Below are positions 10,037 through 19,891 of a stretch of DNA of 40,157 nt, piece after piece. Positions within the stretch are counted from its first letter, which is position 1, and each line of letters opens with the position of its first letter. Under the pieces are notes generated by a model that saw nothing but the letters and a program-made list of their open reading frames with translations, had not been told where the DNA came from and did not search any database. The position numbers and the translations under genes are program-made. Source of the stretch: Lenzites betulinus. Lineage: Eukaryota; Basidiomycota; Agaricomycetes; Polyporales; Polyporaceae. Location: positions 1 to 40,157 of the forward strand of contig JABYQU010000094.1 in assembly GCA_022264855.1 (NCBI GenBank), in the 5' to 3' direction.

Positions 10037-10049
10037 GCGTACACTAACA
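10037..10049 (-). repeat. Copia 5' LTR, outer 13 bp beyond the KDZ insertion
   Basis: GCGTACACTAACA completes the LTR on the far side of the KDZ element. Its end TAACA is the inverted complement of TGTTA at 2938. FunK1 promoter homology begins with the next base (10050), so this is the outer edge of the retrotransposon. Confidence 0.75.
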
Positions 10050-10345
10050 GTGCGCGACGCGCACCCAAAGTCTAGCTAAACATTCGCTAGACGCGTCCTC
10101 CCTCTCTTCTACCATCGGCGGACTGCGTGCGGACTGCATAACACTTATATCTCGGCATTTAACGTCTCCAGTCCGCTTTCTGTGATGCATATTTGAAGTA
10201 CATTCAATATCCGGCGGGCCGGTGCTGCAGAGTCGTAGTAGAAGCATCGATCGCCGCCCGCGGCGCGAGCAAAAGGCGAGCAAGCCGCATGTACAGGTTA
10301 TCAAAACCTCTTCGTTGTGGCATTGGCTGATTGTCGGTGTACCCT
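10050..10345. promoter_or_regulatory. Duplicated FunK1 promoter region, probably bidirectional
   Basis: 10050-10282 aligns in the same orientation with 33212-33445 upstream of the minus-strand FunK1 copy, including GTGCGCGACG, AACATTCGC, a TATA-like ACTTATATCTC (10143-10153) and a strongly conserved segment at 10210-10279. By comparison with the other copies the TATA serves a leftward gene. That gene's body was cut off by the copia insertion and lies outside the window. The rightward partner is the FunK1 gene starting at 10346. Confidence 0.6.
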
Positions 10346-11610
10346 ATGACTCCTCCCTCATCCTCTCCTCCACGAGAGCCGCCAACGACCGAGGCAGAGA
10401 GTTCCCAACAAGTTCTCCAACAGCTGCAGACCTTCTGGAAGGGTGACGAGTACATACGCGAGATCTGCCCGCAGTGGAAGCCCGTGTCCAAAACGAGCTT
10501 GGCAACGTTCTTACCCTTGCCGGCGTCCCGGACGCTGCCGCGAAGGAGAAGCTTAGTAGGGAACACTGGGAGCAGCGGGCAGAGGCGGTGATGGGTCCGA
10601 ATGCACCAGACAATGTCATTGAGACCGCTAGTAGCAAGAAGGTCCCTCATCTTCCAGAGATCTACGCATCCTGCGACCTCACCCACATCTCCCTGTTGCC
10701 GGACGGCGTTCGTCAGCGACTTTCAGAGCTCCAGCCCAACACGTTTGCCGGGGCGGAGGACATGATATCCACCCGAATTATCGCGTTCAAGCACTATCTC
10801 CCGCTCAAGACGCGGCTCGTCCAATACCCCGACGAGCTCATCGATATGGTCGACCAAATGACCGATGGTGCGCACATGTTCACTGCCAGCGAGCACCTCA
10901 TGCTCATCGCTCGTCTAGCATTGCATGCCCTGCGCTACGATGCGCTCATCCTGCACCGCAACGTCAGCTTCACAAACATCATGTGGGATCCAGAGCATAA
11001 AGGCGACAGAGTGCACTTCGTCCTCACTGACTTCGACCTGGCGGTCAAGTTGGTTAAGTTGGACTCGAACGGGACTACTAAGGGTGTCACCGCGCGGCAC
11101 CGGACAGGGACGCTTCCGTTCATGGCCACCGAGCTTCTGGAGGACATGGCCGTGAATCCCAGCAACCCGAAGATTGCGCACCAGCTGCGCCACGACTACG
11201 AGTCGCTCTTCTGGGTGGCCGCCTGGAGCATGATGAAGTCCGAAGTCAAGGTCGAAGACGATTTGAAGAGGGAGATCAAGCGTACGGTCGCGGAGTGGGA
11301 GACAGGCGATTACCAAAGTATGGCCCGCAGCAAGGCAGAGCTCCTCTTCCGTGGGGGTAAGCTGGACAAGTTGCCGTTGACGCCACGTTTCAAGCATTTG
11401 CGTTCGCTTCTACTGGCGCTCTCCGACGTAGTCTTCATGGAAGCTGATCGTGGCTTAATCAAGGCGAAGAGGAGGGCCATGGCCAGTAAGTCAGCGCCAC
11501 CCAACGCTGCAGCTGTACGAGAAGAGTGGATCAGTCGTGCCAAGATCAAGGATGCTTTGGCAGAGGCGAGGCATGATCTAGAACTCGCAGGACATTGCTT
11601 AGCAGCTTAG
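10346..11610 (+). pseudogene. FunK1-family kinase copy 1, frameshifted, catalytic Asp changed
   Basis: The N-terminal exon MTPPSSSPPREPPT...FWKGDEYIREICPQWKPVSK is in one frame. The homologous continuation NELGNVLTLAGVPDAA is in the next frame. One missing A in the AAAA run at 10490-10493 explains the shift, as the 31.5-kb relic reads through (EWKPISKDELDNSLTL). The downstream frame runs to TAG at 11608 and contains the kinase C-lobe. The catalytic loop reads LHRNVSFTN (10951-10977) where the other copies have LHRDVSFTN, a GAC to AAC change at 10960-10962. The metal-binding motif is DFD, as is usual in FunK1. A 9-bp duplication gives KLVKL. The N-lobe with Gly-rich loop and Lys is not present. 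A gene caller may start at ATG 10591. An assembly error at the A run is possible. Confidence 0.8.
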
Positions 11611-12449
11611 TATGGAGTCGAACACCTCTTCCTGTTTGTAATTCTCAATTCAACGCCAGTCAACGTGCCCGACGGCTAGTGCGCGTTGTGGCCTTCAACA
11701 GCTTACTTACCCGGTGTATATAGTCGTTCCATTATCAAGGATGCTTGTCTCTGCTATACACGGAAAACCACGAAGATTCCTGAACTATGAAGCCCCGATT
11801 GAACGCAGACGAGAAGAGAAGCAAGAGGGGCAGGCCTTTACCCCTCTTGTCGACCTTCTCGTCGCGAGCCTGAGCACTGTACCCTCACCGCCACAACCAA
11901 CACGTATATCGAGACCAAGCATCCGCTATCACGTCCCCGACCAGAATGGTTTCATGAGACCTAAAGGTAGCATGTAGAAACAGTCAGCCCCGCAGACCTG
12001 TCACGGTAATTGAGAATATGAACTTAATTGTCGGACTTGCGCGAGGGAAGAAGCGCGAAAAACCCTACCCCCGACCCGACGGAAGACGGTGACCGAAAGC
12101 CGCTGTGCAGAAGAGAGGGGTCGCGGGCGGAACCAGAAATTCGGCGTGCCTATAAGGCTGACGACGGCTGAAAGTCACGGAGACACGCAGAGGAAGCCGA
12201 CTCGAAGGGAAAATAACCAAATACCCCCGTGGCTATGCCCTCCGTCAACCTCGCCAGCACCGAGTTCCGTCCGAGTCCGAGCGAGGGGCCGTATCGTGAT
12301 GTCGCCCGTTCGGGAGACCGTGATAAATATTTGTGGGAGAGAATAGAGCAGCGACGAACAGAATGCGATGGTCCCCGGAAACAAAACGCGGCGTCTAGCA
12401 AAGGAAGAACACCAGGGTCGCGAGGGTTCGTGAAGTCTCCGCTCACCCG
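11611..12449. other. No gene recognised, FunK1 3' flank and unique sequence
   Basis: Follows the FunK1 copy 1 stop. No ORF has family-like character or consistent splicing. The segment has frequent short homopurine/homopyrimidine runs and no detectable repeat of the other FunK1 3' flanks. Confidence 0.5.
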
Positions 12450-12836
12450 ATGTCCCGCCGCCGCCGCCAGCCTCACCTCTCCCCCAGTCCGGCCGAGGAA
12501 GCACTCCGAGCGGACGTCCAAGCAGTGTCTTCAGCTGCGTGCGCGACAGCGGTCTTCGGGAACCTGGAAGAACACGCGCTAGAACTGGAGGGAGAAGAAG
12601 ACGGTGATCAACGCTTAAACGGACAGCACAGAATGGTATACGATCGACGCACGGTTCTGCGCCTCGTGCAGCAAAATCAGCTTGCATTTCATGAACTGAT
12701 ACTGCGGCCCCGCCCTCGGGCGGAAGTCGAAGAGGTGGTCGTGGCGGCACGGGGCACGGGCATCCCCTCGAAATCGACCTTGACCTCGACTTTGACTGTG
12801 ACCTCGACTTCGACTGTGACCGCGACTTCAATCTAA
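12450..12836 (+). CDS. Possible small ORF ending in a Ser/Thr-rich repeat, unrecognised
   Basis: A 128-residue ORF starts MSRRRRQPHLSPSPAEEALR and ends in GIPSKSTLTSTLTVTSTSTV..SI. The last about 130 bp (12700-12836) are homologous, inverted, to 31180-31310, where the coding-strand reading also gives GTGIPPNSTVTTTSTVTATA. The shared piece therefore belonged to a real repeated gene or element associated with FunK1 copies. The opposite frame reads as an RS-type SRSQSKSRSRS repeat. No family recognised; it may be only a relic. Confidence 0.25.
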   Translation: MSRRRRQPHLSPSPAEEALRADVQAVSSAACATAVFGNLEEHALELEGEEDGDQRLNGQHRMVYDRRTVLRLVQQNQLAFHELILRPRPRAEVEEVVVAARGTGIPSKSTLTSTLTVTSTSTVTATSI

Positions 12837-14652
12837 GGAAGCGTCGGCGTCGTCGGGAGGGCCGGCAACGACGTGTCGTACGCACCATACGCGCTCTCCG
12901 CGCCCGTCCGGCCCACAGCGGGGGGCATGATGTCCAGCCACCGCAGCGCGCCGAGCACAGCGTCCCGCTGCGGACCGGGCACCACGTCCGCGAGCGCCGT
13001 GTGCACCGACGGCGGGTCGTCCATCACAAGCGTCCCGAGGTGCTTCTCGAGTGCCTGGCGCGCGAGCGCATGCCAGTGGTGCGGGTTCACCGCCGCGGCG
13101 GGGTCTGCCTCAAGCAGGCCGATCACGCGGAACGCGTGCATCAGGTCTGCGAAGCCAGGGTAGCGGAGCGTGCCGCGGAAGACGGTGCGCGTGGCGGGCC
13201 CGAGGCCGTATTCGTCTGCGTGCGGCAGGCTGTCGCGGTTCGCGAGGCCCTCGAAGCGGAGGACGTTCGAGAGCGGGACGTCGGGGAAGTAGCGGCTGAG
13301 CAGGTTGGCGCCAGGAATCTCGCAAACCTGATTCGCGCAGGTGCGGTCAGCGGGATGGCTGGCGTGGCTGGAGGAGGGGGGCATACCTCGTTGTGGAGCT
13401 TGAAGCGCGCAGAGTTCGATGCGGCGCTCAGCACACCCTTCGGGCTCCAGCTGAACTTATATCCGAGCGGGACGTCTGCGCATTCTGGTGCGGGCAGACC
13501 GCCACAGAAAGAAGTGAACGACACGATCTCTTTTCCTTGCGCACGGAGTGAGTCTAGCAGGGACATCGCCGAGCAGTGGTCGATGCCCGGGTCGAGCCCA
13601 ATTTCATTCATGAGCACGACATCTGCTTGGACAGCCCTGTGAATGCATAGCGTCAGACTCGAGTCAAAAGTAGCAGCAGAGTGGGGAAGAGGCCGACCGT
13701 TTGTGTAATGAGCGCATCGCGGGGGAGATATACGACGCCGTGACGAGATGCTTTCCGTTCCGTATGCACAACTCCGCCACAGACGGATGGAAGGGCACTG
13801 GTAACAGACTACAAGCAGCGCCGTCAGCAAAGCGGTCATCTGTGCCGCAGTCATTCGCACCTGATAACAACATCGCAGCTAGCAACCAGTCGCTCGACCG
13901 CTACCGGGTCGCTGACATCCACCCGAACGGGCGTCGCATTCTCATACGGTGCGGTTAACCGCTTCGCATCTTCTAGCACGTTGCTCGCTACACCGTCGGT
14001 TAATATGTGCACATACCCACAGAACCGCCAAACGAACTGACCAACAACGAGCTGCACATCCGGCCGCCTGCAAAGCTCCTTGATTGCAGGCGGCGCGACC
14101 ATCCCGCTGCCCAACGTCAGCACTTTCTTGGGGTGCATCCCAGTAGAAGTGGACTTCTTCGCAGCATCCACAGCCCCAGAGACAGTGTCTGAAGATGCCG
14201 AAGCTTCCAGTCCATCATTCCAGACCCCTAGCGGACCCCGCAGCCACTCCCACCCCTGCCGCAGCTCTCCCCCGCTCGTCACCGTCGCGCGTTCCAGCGC
14301 CTCTGCTTCCCGCGTCTTCCCGCTCTCCTTCCCCTGCACGTCAGAGGACGAGTAGCCCGCGAGCACCGAGCGGAGGTACGGCAGGAACGCCTTCGAGAAG
14401 TGCTGCGACGCCTCGAGGGGGACCGCCGTGGGCAGGTTGTCCACCGCCATCGTCGTGAGCGAGGGCAGATGCGCGGGGAGCGTCGCCGGCCGCACTGTGT
14501 AGAATGGCGACGACAGCGTGGTGTGGCGCGTGAGGAACTCGAGGCCCTGAGTGCCTCAACGGTAAACATGCGAGGTTGAAGTGAGCGGATGCATGCATGC
14601 TTACCTCGACGTCGCAGCTGATATCGCCGACACAGGCGAAGCGGCCCTTGCC
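12833..14652 (-). pseudogene. Internal fragment of LKR/SDH (lysine-ketoglutarate reductase/saccharopine dehydrogenase)
   Basis: Six exons splice correctly in one frame: 14652-14605, 14546-14042, 13987-13861, 13808-13698, 13636-13387, 13318-12833. The 5' part is the end of the LKR domain (GDISCDVE-GGLEFLTRHTT, then AVDNLPTAVPLEASQHFSK). The Rossmann SDH part follows (KKVLTLGSGMVAPPAI), with SLLPVPFHP, MNEIGLDPGIDH and CGGLPAPE...LGYKFSWSPKGV. These are hallmarks of alpha-aminoadipate pathway enzymes acting on saccharopine. The upstream frame is blocked by a stop at 14653-14655, so most of the LKR domain is missing. The C-terminus stops at TAG 12833 right after PALPTTPTLP, so the last part of SDH is missing. 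No internal mutations are seen, so truncation looks recent. It lies between FunK1-associated sequences. Confidence 0.82.
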
Positions 14653-14799
14653 TTATGTTTGAGCGTCGTCGTAAGCTGCTTGTTCGTCATGAGTCATGGG
14701 AAAGCGGGCCCCCAGCCTGCCCCATGGAGAAGCAAGGACAGGTACGGTGTAATCTGTATACAGTGCGCGATTAGCTTGTCCTCGTGGCTTGCCACTATA

Positions 14800-15015
14800 G
14801 ATATAAGTGCTCTGCAGTCCACACTTAGTCGGTCGATGGTAGAAGAGAGAGAACGCGTCTGGCCAATGTTTGGCTGGAGAGAGAGAGAAATACTGGACCT
14901 CGAGTGCGCGTCGCGCACACGTGATCGAGCGACTTCCTCACACGACAGCACGCGACCCGCTCTGGCCGAGATCCAACCAGCTGCATGGGCTCGTTAACCA
15001 ACCTCTAGTTCGGTC
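14800..15015 (+). promoter_or_regulatory. FunK1 copy 2 promoter/5' leader, duplicated
   Basis: TATA-like GATATAAGTG at 14800-14809, followed by sequence that matches the reverse complement of 33128-33304 upstream of FunK1 copy 3. It runs to the ATG at 15016 and gives a leader of about 200 bp. Confidence 0.6.
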
Positions 15016-16071
15016 ATGAAAGAGACTGAGAAGGCGCCCTTGAAGAGGGCTCACCAGGCAGCGGGGCGGATCTCTGAGCGTACGCTCACTGAGAACGCGA
15101 ATACTGCCAAAAAGGTCCCTCATCTTCCAGAGATCTACGCATCTGACTGCGACCTCACCCGCAACTCCCTGTTGCCGGACGGCGTTCGTCAGCGCCTCTC
15201 AGAGCTCCAGCCCGACAGGTTTGCCGCGGCGGAGGACACGATATCCACCCGAATCATCGTGTTCAAGCTCTATCTGCCGCTCAAAATCCGGCTCGCCCAA
15301 TACCCCGACGAGCTCATCGATATGGTCGACCAAATGACCGATGGTGCGCACATCTTCACTGCCAGCGAGCACCTTATGCTCATCTCTCGTCTAGCGTTGC
15401 ATGCCCTGCGCTACGATGCACTCGTTCTGCACCGCGACGTCAGCTTCACAAACATCATGTGGGATCCGGAGCATGAAGGCGACGGAGTGCACTTCGTCCT
15501 CACTGACTTCGACCTCGCGGTCAGGTTGGACTCGAATGGGACTGCTAAGGGTGCCACGGCGCAGCACCGGGCCGGGACGCTTCCGTTCATGGCCGTAGAG
15601 CTTCTGAAGGACATGGCCAAGAATCCCAGGAACCCGCAGATTGCGCACGAGCTGCGCCACGACTACGAGTCGCTCTTCTGGGTGGCCGCCTGGAGCATGA
15701 TGAAGACCGAGGACAAAATCGAGGACAATCTCAAGAGGGAGATCAAGCTTACGATCGCAAAGTGGGAGACAGGCGATTACCAACACATGGCCGACCGCAA
15801 GGTAGAGCTCCTCCTCTTGGGGGAAGGGCTAGACAAGTTGCCGTTCACGCCATGCTTCGAGCATTTGTTACCGCTTCTACAGGCGCTCTCCACCTTAGTC
15901 TTCATAGCGGCTAGGTATGACTTAAACAAGGCGATGATGATGGCCGAGGGCAGCGCACAACTCAACGCTGCAGCTATACAAGACAAGTGGATCAATTGTG
16001 CCAAGATCAAGGATGCTTTGGCACAGGCGAGAGTCATGATGAGGAGGAGGTCCACGAAGGGTGTTGCCTAG
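15016..16071 (+). CDS. FunK1-family kinase-like protein, copy 2, C-lobe only
   Basis: A 351-residue intronless ORF starts MKETEKAPLKRAHQAAG, with stop TAG at 16069. Catalytic loop LHRDVSFTNIMW (HRD and Asn intact), metal site LTDFDLAV (DFD, normal for FunK1), an AGTLPFMAVELL activation/P+1 segment and HDYESLFWVAAW. These are FunK1 C-lobe features of a fungal protein-kinase-like family expanded in mushrooms. No Gly-rich loop or N-lobe Lys/Glu pair precedes KVPHLPEIYAS, and the length is about half of typical FunK1 proteins. It is therefore probably a truncated or atypical kinase. Promoter, ORF and 3' flank are duplicated in inverted orientation at 31.7-33.3 kb. Substrate unknown. Confidence 0.85.
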   Translation: MKETEKAPLKRAHQAAGRISERTLTENANTAKKVPHLPEIYASDCDLTRNSLLPDGVRQRLSELQPDRFAAAEDTISTRIIVFKLYLPLKIRLAQYPDELIDMVDQMTDGAHIFTASEHLMLISRLALHALRYDALVLHRDVSFTNIMWDPEHEGDGVHFVLTDFDLAVRLDSNGTAKGATAQHRAGTLPFMAVELLKDMAKNPRNPQIAHELRHDYESLFWVAAWSMMKTEDKIEDNLKREIKLTIAKWETGDYQHMADRKVELLLLGEGLDKLPFTPCFEHLLPLLQALSTLVFIAARYDLNKAMMMAEGSAQLNAAAIQDKWINCAKIKDALAQARVMMRRRSTKGVA

Positions 16072-16355
16072 CTTATGCAGTCGAACAACTTTCCTTCCAT
16101 TTGTAGTTTTCAAATGATCAGATGACATACCCCACAGGATACGTTGGTCGTTAATTGCACTGCCAGTACTAGTCAGCCATACGGAACACCGACCGCAGGC
16201 CACTGTCGCGTGTAATTAATGTGGACCTGCCACCTTTTGTCTTCATGTCTTATGTGACTGCGCACGCCCTCTTCTTGGAGCGTCGGGTAATCGTTAACGT
16301 AGCCATCAGGCTCAAGTTCTTCGCGGACGGCGAGGTAGGGGAATCCCGAGCGTGA
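16072..16355. repeat. Duplicated FunK1 3' flank
   Basis: The sequence after the stop (TTTGTAGTTTTCAAATGATC, then AGCCATACGGAACA, CATGTCTTATGTGACTGCGC, GGAGCGTCG, CAAGTTCTTCGCG, GGGGAATCCCGA) matches the reverse complement of 31745-32040 after FunK1 copy 3. Homology ends near 16355, inside what at 31.7 kb is the start of another FunK1 N-terminal exon. Confidence 0.75.
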
Positions 16356-16526
16356 TCCTAGCTACATAATCAAGCTTCGGATTTTGGGCGTTTAACGTTT
16401 AATCTGCAGGTAAGTCACTCCGATCTGCGTATCTCCCGAATCCTCCTCCGAGGGAGTCCGAGCTCCTCCTTCCTCCTGACTATCGCACTCCTTCAACCCG
16501 GTCATACTCACTAGATCTGGCTAGCC

Positions 16527-18573
16527 ATGGCCCAGCAAGACTCAGATCTGTCCTCCCAGACGACGCTCATTCCGCACAACCAACAGCCGCTCGTGATCCG
16601 CACCTACCCCTCCGCATCGCAGCTTGAAAAGGCTGTCCAGAATGCTGCAGCCGCGCAGGAGAAGTGGGCGCGAGTTCCGCTCAGTCAAAGAATCGCCATT
16701 GGGCGCGGATTCATGGAGGAGTTTGGCAATATGCGCGATGAAATCCCGCTAGAACTCACGCTTCAGATGGGCCGGTGAGAGTCAAAACCACACCCATTGC
16801 GTAGTCGCCAGCATTGACATCCTTTTGCATCTCTCAGGCCCATCGCACAGGTCCCGGGGGAGATCCGCGGGATGCTCGACCGCGCAGATTATATGCTCAA
16901 CATCGCCGAGTCCGCCCTTGCGGACGTTTCTCTTACGGACACGGACAAGCCTGGGTTCCGTCGCTTTATCAGGCGAGCTCCCCTCGGTGTCGTTCTAGTC
17001 GTTGCGCCCTGGAAGTATGTCCCTACTCATACAGAGCCGTCGGAGCTGCGCTGAAGACACACTGCACAGCTATCCGTTCCTTGTCATGATCAACTCCGTG
17101 CTCCCCGCCCTGGTCGCAGGAAACTCGGTGATCATCAAGCCATCTCCGCAAACGCCCCTCGCCGCCGAACGTTTCGCGAGCGCGTTCCACAAGGCAGGCG
17201 TCCCGCGCGATGTGCTGCAGGTCATCCACCTCGGCCCAGAACTAACCTCGGCCGCGGTGAAGCATCCGCTGGTAGACTTTGTCTCCTTCACGGGCAGCGT
17301 CGCGGGTGGCCGCGCGGTCGATATCGCTGCCGCGGAGGCATCGGGATTCAAGGGCGTTGGACTGGAGGTGCGCCTTTGGTTATCGCCACGACACTCGCAG
17401 AGGCTAATGCATTGTGGCAAGCTTGGGGGCAAGGATCCCGCTTACGTTCGCGCGGATGCTAATGTAGACTACACCGCAGCAGAGCTCGTTGATGGTATGT
17501 CCGAGCCCCGCAGAGATGGCATCCGCTCACGTGCGTCGTAGGTGCAATGTTCAACTCTGGACAGAGCTGCTGTGCGGTCGAGGTGTGTATCGCGACGTCC
17601 TATGACCCACAGATATTTACGATGTTATATGAAGCGTATCTACGTTCACGAGGCCATTTACGAGGAGTTCGTCTCCAAGTTTGTTGAAATCACGAAGGTC
17701 GGATCCCCTTACCGCTCATCGTTTGACCGATTAATGACACGACAGAGTAGAAATACAAGCTGGGCGACCCAACCGAGCCCGAGACTAATCTAGGGCCGGT
17801 AGTAAGCCTCGCCAGTGCGGAACGCATCCGCAAACAGGTCGACGCTGCGCGTAAGTTGTGTTCGTCTTCAATGCACAAAATCACTCTCGAACGCGCATGT
17901 GTAGTCCAGGCAGGAGCGAAAGCCCTCATCCCCGGGGATCTCTTCACCGTTGCGCAGCCGTAAGCATTTCATACCACAGTCACCATCCACGGACAGTAAT
18001 AGAGACATGATAGCGGCACGGCGTACGTTGCACCCCAAGTCCTCGTTGATGTCAATCACAGTACGTCGTGCCTCTCCCATATGCAGCGCAACTAACAGCG
18101 CCCGTATAGCGATGGACGTAATGACGGTCCGTTTTCGCGTGTAGCCGACTCGCCGTGCCCCGCTGATAGTCCAGCTTCCACAGGAAGAGACCTTCGGCCC
18201 GGTCGTGGGCATCCAGAAGGTCGCCTCAGACGAGGAGGCCGTCGCGCTCATGAACGACTCGCCGTATGGCCTGACGGCATCCATCTGGACGGACGCCGAC
18301 GGGCATCCCGAGTCGCAGGAGGCGTTCCTGAACCTCATCGACGAGATCCAGGCAGGCACTGTCTTCCTCAACCGGTGCGACTCCCTCGACCCGGCGCTCG
18401 CGTGGACCGGGGTGAAGAACAGCGGGCGGGGCGTGAGCCTCAGCAAGTTCGGTGAGTGTCCCGCGCCGTGGTGCGACACGGGAAGGCGGGCGATCGGTGA
18501 TTGACGATGACGCGCAGGATACGACCAGCTCACGAGAGCGAAGTCGGTGCACATGAAGATCAAGACGGCCTAG
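16527..18573 (+). CDS. Aldehyde dehydrogenase (NAD(P)-dependent, ALDH superfamily)
   Basis: Twelve exons: 16527-16774, 16838-17014, 17070-17367, 17422-17494, 17542-17582, 17635-17697, 17751-17850, 17905-17959, 18014-18060, 18110-18126, 18184-18451, 18518-18573. They give a 480-residue protein with every phase closing. It oxidises an aldehyde to the acid. The substrate cannot be told. Motifs are APWNYPFL, the cofactor loop IKPSPQTPL, FTGSVAGGRAV, the general-base Glu in GLELGGKDP (exon 3/4 join) and the nucleophile Cys in FNSGQSCCAVE (exon 5). EETFGPVVGI and the C-terminal KNSGRG...FGYDQLTRAKSVH complete the fold. Overall wording fits the uncharacterised SSADH-like ALDH group seen in fungi and bacteria. 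No signal peptide, so probably cytosolic. The upstream region is CT-rich as in many fungal promoters. Confidence 0.93.
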
Positions 18574-19891
18574 GAAGCCCGCTAGCGGTAGAAGGATCCA
18601 AGGACACGAGTGTTGTACGCCTAGCCGGTCAAATGTCGATGTAGATTGTACGTGCGTCCGCTTTCTGCTCTACACGCTCGAGAGGCTCACATGGGGCCTG
18701 CGCACCGCGCTTCGACAGTACAATATATATCGTCCCGCGCGATCACGATTCACAATCACTACTGGCTGTTCCAGTGCGACGGAGAGGCTCCGGAACACCG
18801 CTCGGTCGCCCGTTGGATCACATTTTCTTGGGCACGAAGGACATCTCGAGATGGGTGCCCCATCGCACTCCGGTGCACACGTTTGTCCTGGATGACCATG
18901 CGCACGGACCGTGCAAGCCATGCTCGGGTCGTTGCACCCGGGCTCGATTCACGCATACGAAGTCTGCAGGCGTTCCTCGAGAGGTGCGACTCGCCGCTCG
19001 TGGAAACGTGTCGTCGCCAAGGGCGGAATTCCTGCACATCCACGGCGCATGTCGGCGCAAAGCGCATTGCAGTGTCGGTTTCGTGCAGTACGTTGGCGAG
19101 ATCTTCCGCGTGAGATGACGAAACAAGAGTACCTGCGAATGCAGGGGATCGCAATTATAGAAAGCTTTCCATGTTTGTCCTGCCTCCGGAGAGCCTAGCT
19201 GCTGTTGCATGCGCAACGGCGCATGACAGCCGCTTTTACGGCTAGTCCGGAGCATGGAGGAAGTTCACGGAACAACGCAATGGCTGCGACAACTGCTTTC
19301 AAATTTGGTATCGGAGCCTCACCACTGAGGAAGCTCCATCCAATCCTCCGAGACATCCACTTGCTCAGCGCTCATCCCGGATCCGTATGCATAGAGAGAC
19401 CCTTGGGTTGACTCTACAATGTATACGGTACAGATAAGTATTCCTTGTGTGTGCTGCTTCAGGGCACTTTGTACTTCGACTGCTACTGACGCTATCGCTG
19501 TGGGTTGTGAACGCGTGAACGGGGGTTGTATGTAATGACTTGGATAAGATATGTGCAAGGGGCGGCGAGACGACGGAGCTCGAGGAGAAGGGAGGTTCGG
19601 AGGACGATATCTGGAAGGAGATGTACGACATGGGATAAGCGATAAGGTACGAAGTATGTGGATCCGGAGGGTGTGCGCGCGAAAATGGTGGAGATGTACA
19701 GATGCATGGGGAGATGAACACGAGAGACTGTATGTGGCGATAAGGAGGGGAGGTGCATACGATGAGCAGAACGGACGACGGCGACGAGATGGACACGCAT
19801 ATATGCAAGCAGACGAACACGGAACTGAGGAGCGCGACGGACGCCGGGCGGAGAGGATCGTCCCGGGCGGCCGGGCCCGGATCCACCCTAT
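18574..19891. other. Intergenic region between convergent ALDH and PTC7 genes, no gene recognised
   Basis: About 1.3 kb lies between the ALDH stop and the PP2C stop. Several overlapping ORFs of 70-200 codons exist on both strands, but none shows a family motif, and codon character is the same in competing frames. It should hold both 3' UTRs. A degraded gene around 18.7-19.2 kb is possible but not supported. Confidence 0.5.

Larger units (their letters stand above)
1..10049 (-). mobile_element. Ty1/copia LTR retrotransposon, 5' LTR to integrase, interrupted by a KDZ transposon
   Basis: The element reads leftward. Its 5' LTR is at the right (2938-3181 plus 10037-10049), followed by a probable primer-binding site, a leader, gag, protease and the start of integrase, which leaves the window at position 1. 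Gene order gag - protease - integrase and the CX2CX4HX4C knuckle, DSGATTH protease and HRRLGH...CDSC integrase motifs are those of Ty1/copia. LTR ends are TGTTA...TAACA, the usual copia terminal inverted repeat. The 3' LTR and the left target duplication are outside the window. The right flank resumes FunK1 promoter sequence exactly at 10050, which supports the boundary. Frameshifts in gag suggest this copy is not autonomous. Confidence 0.85.
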
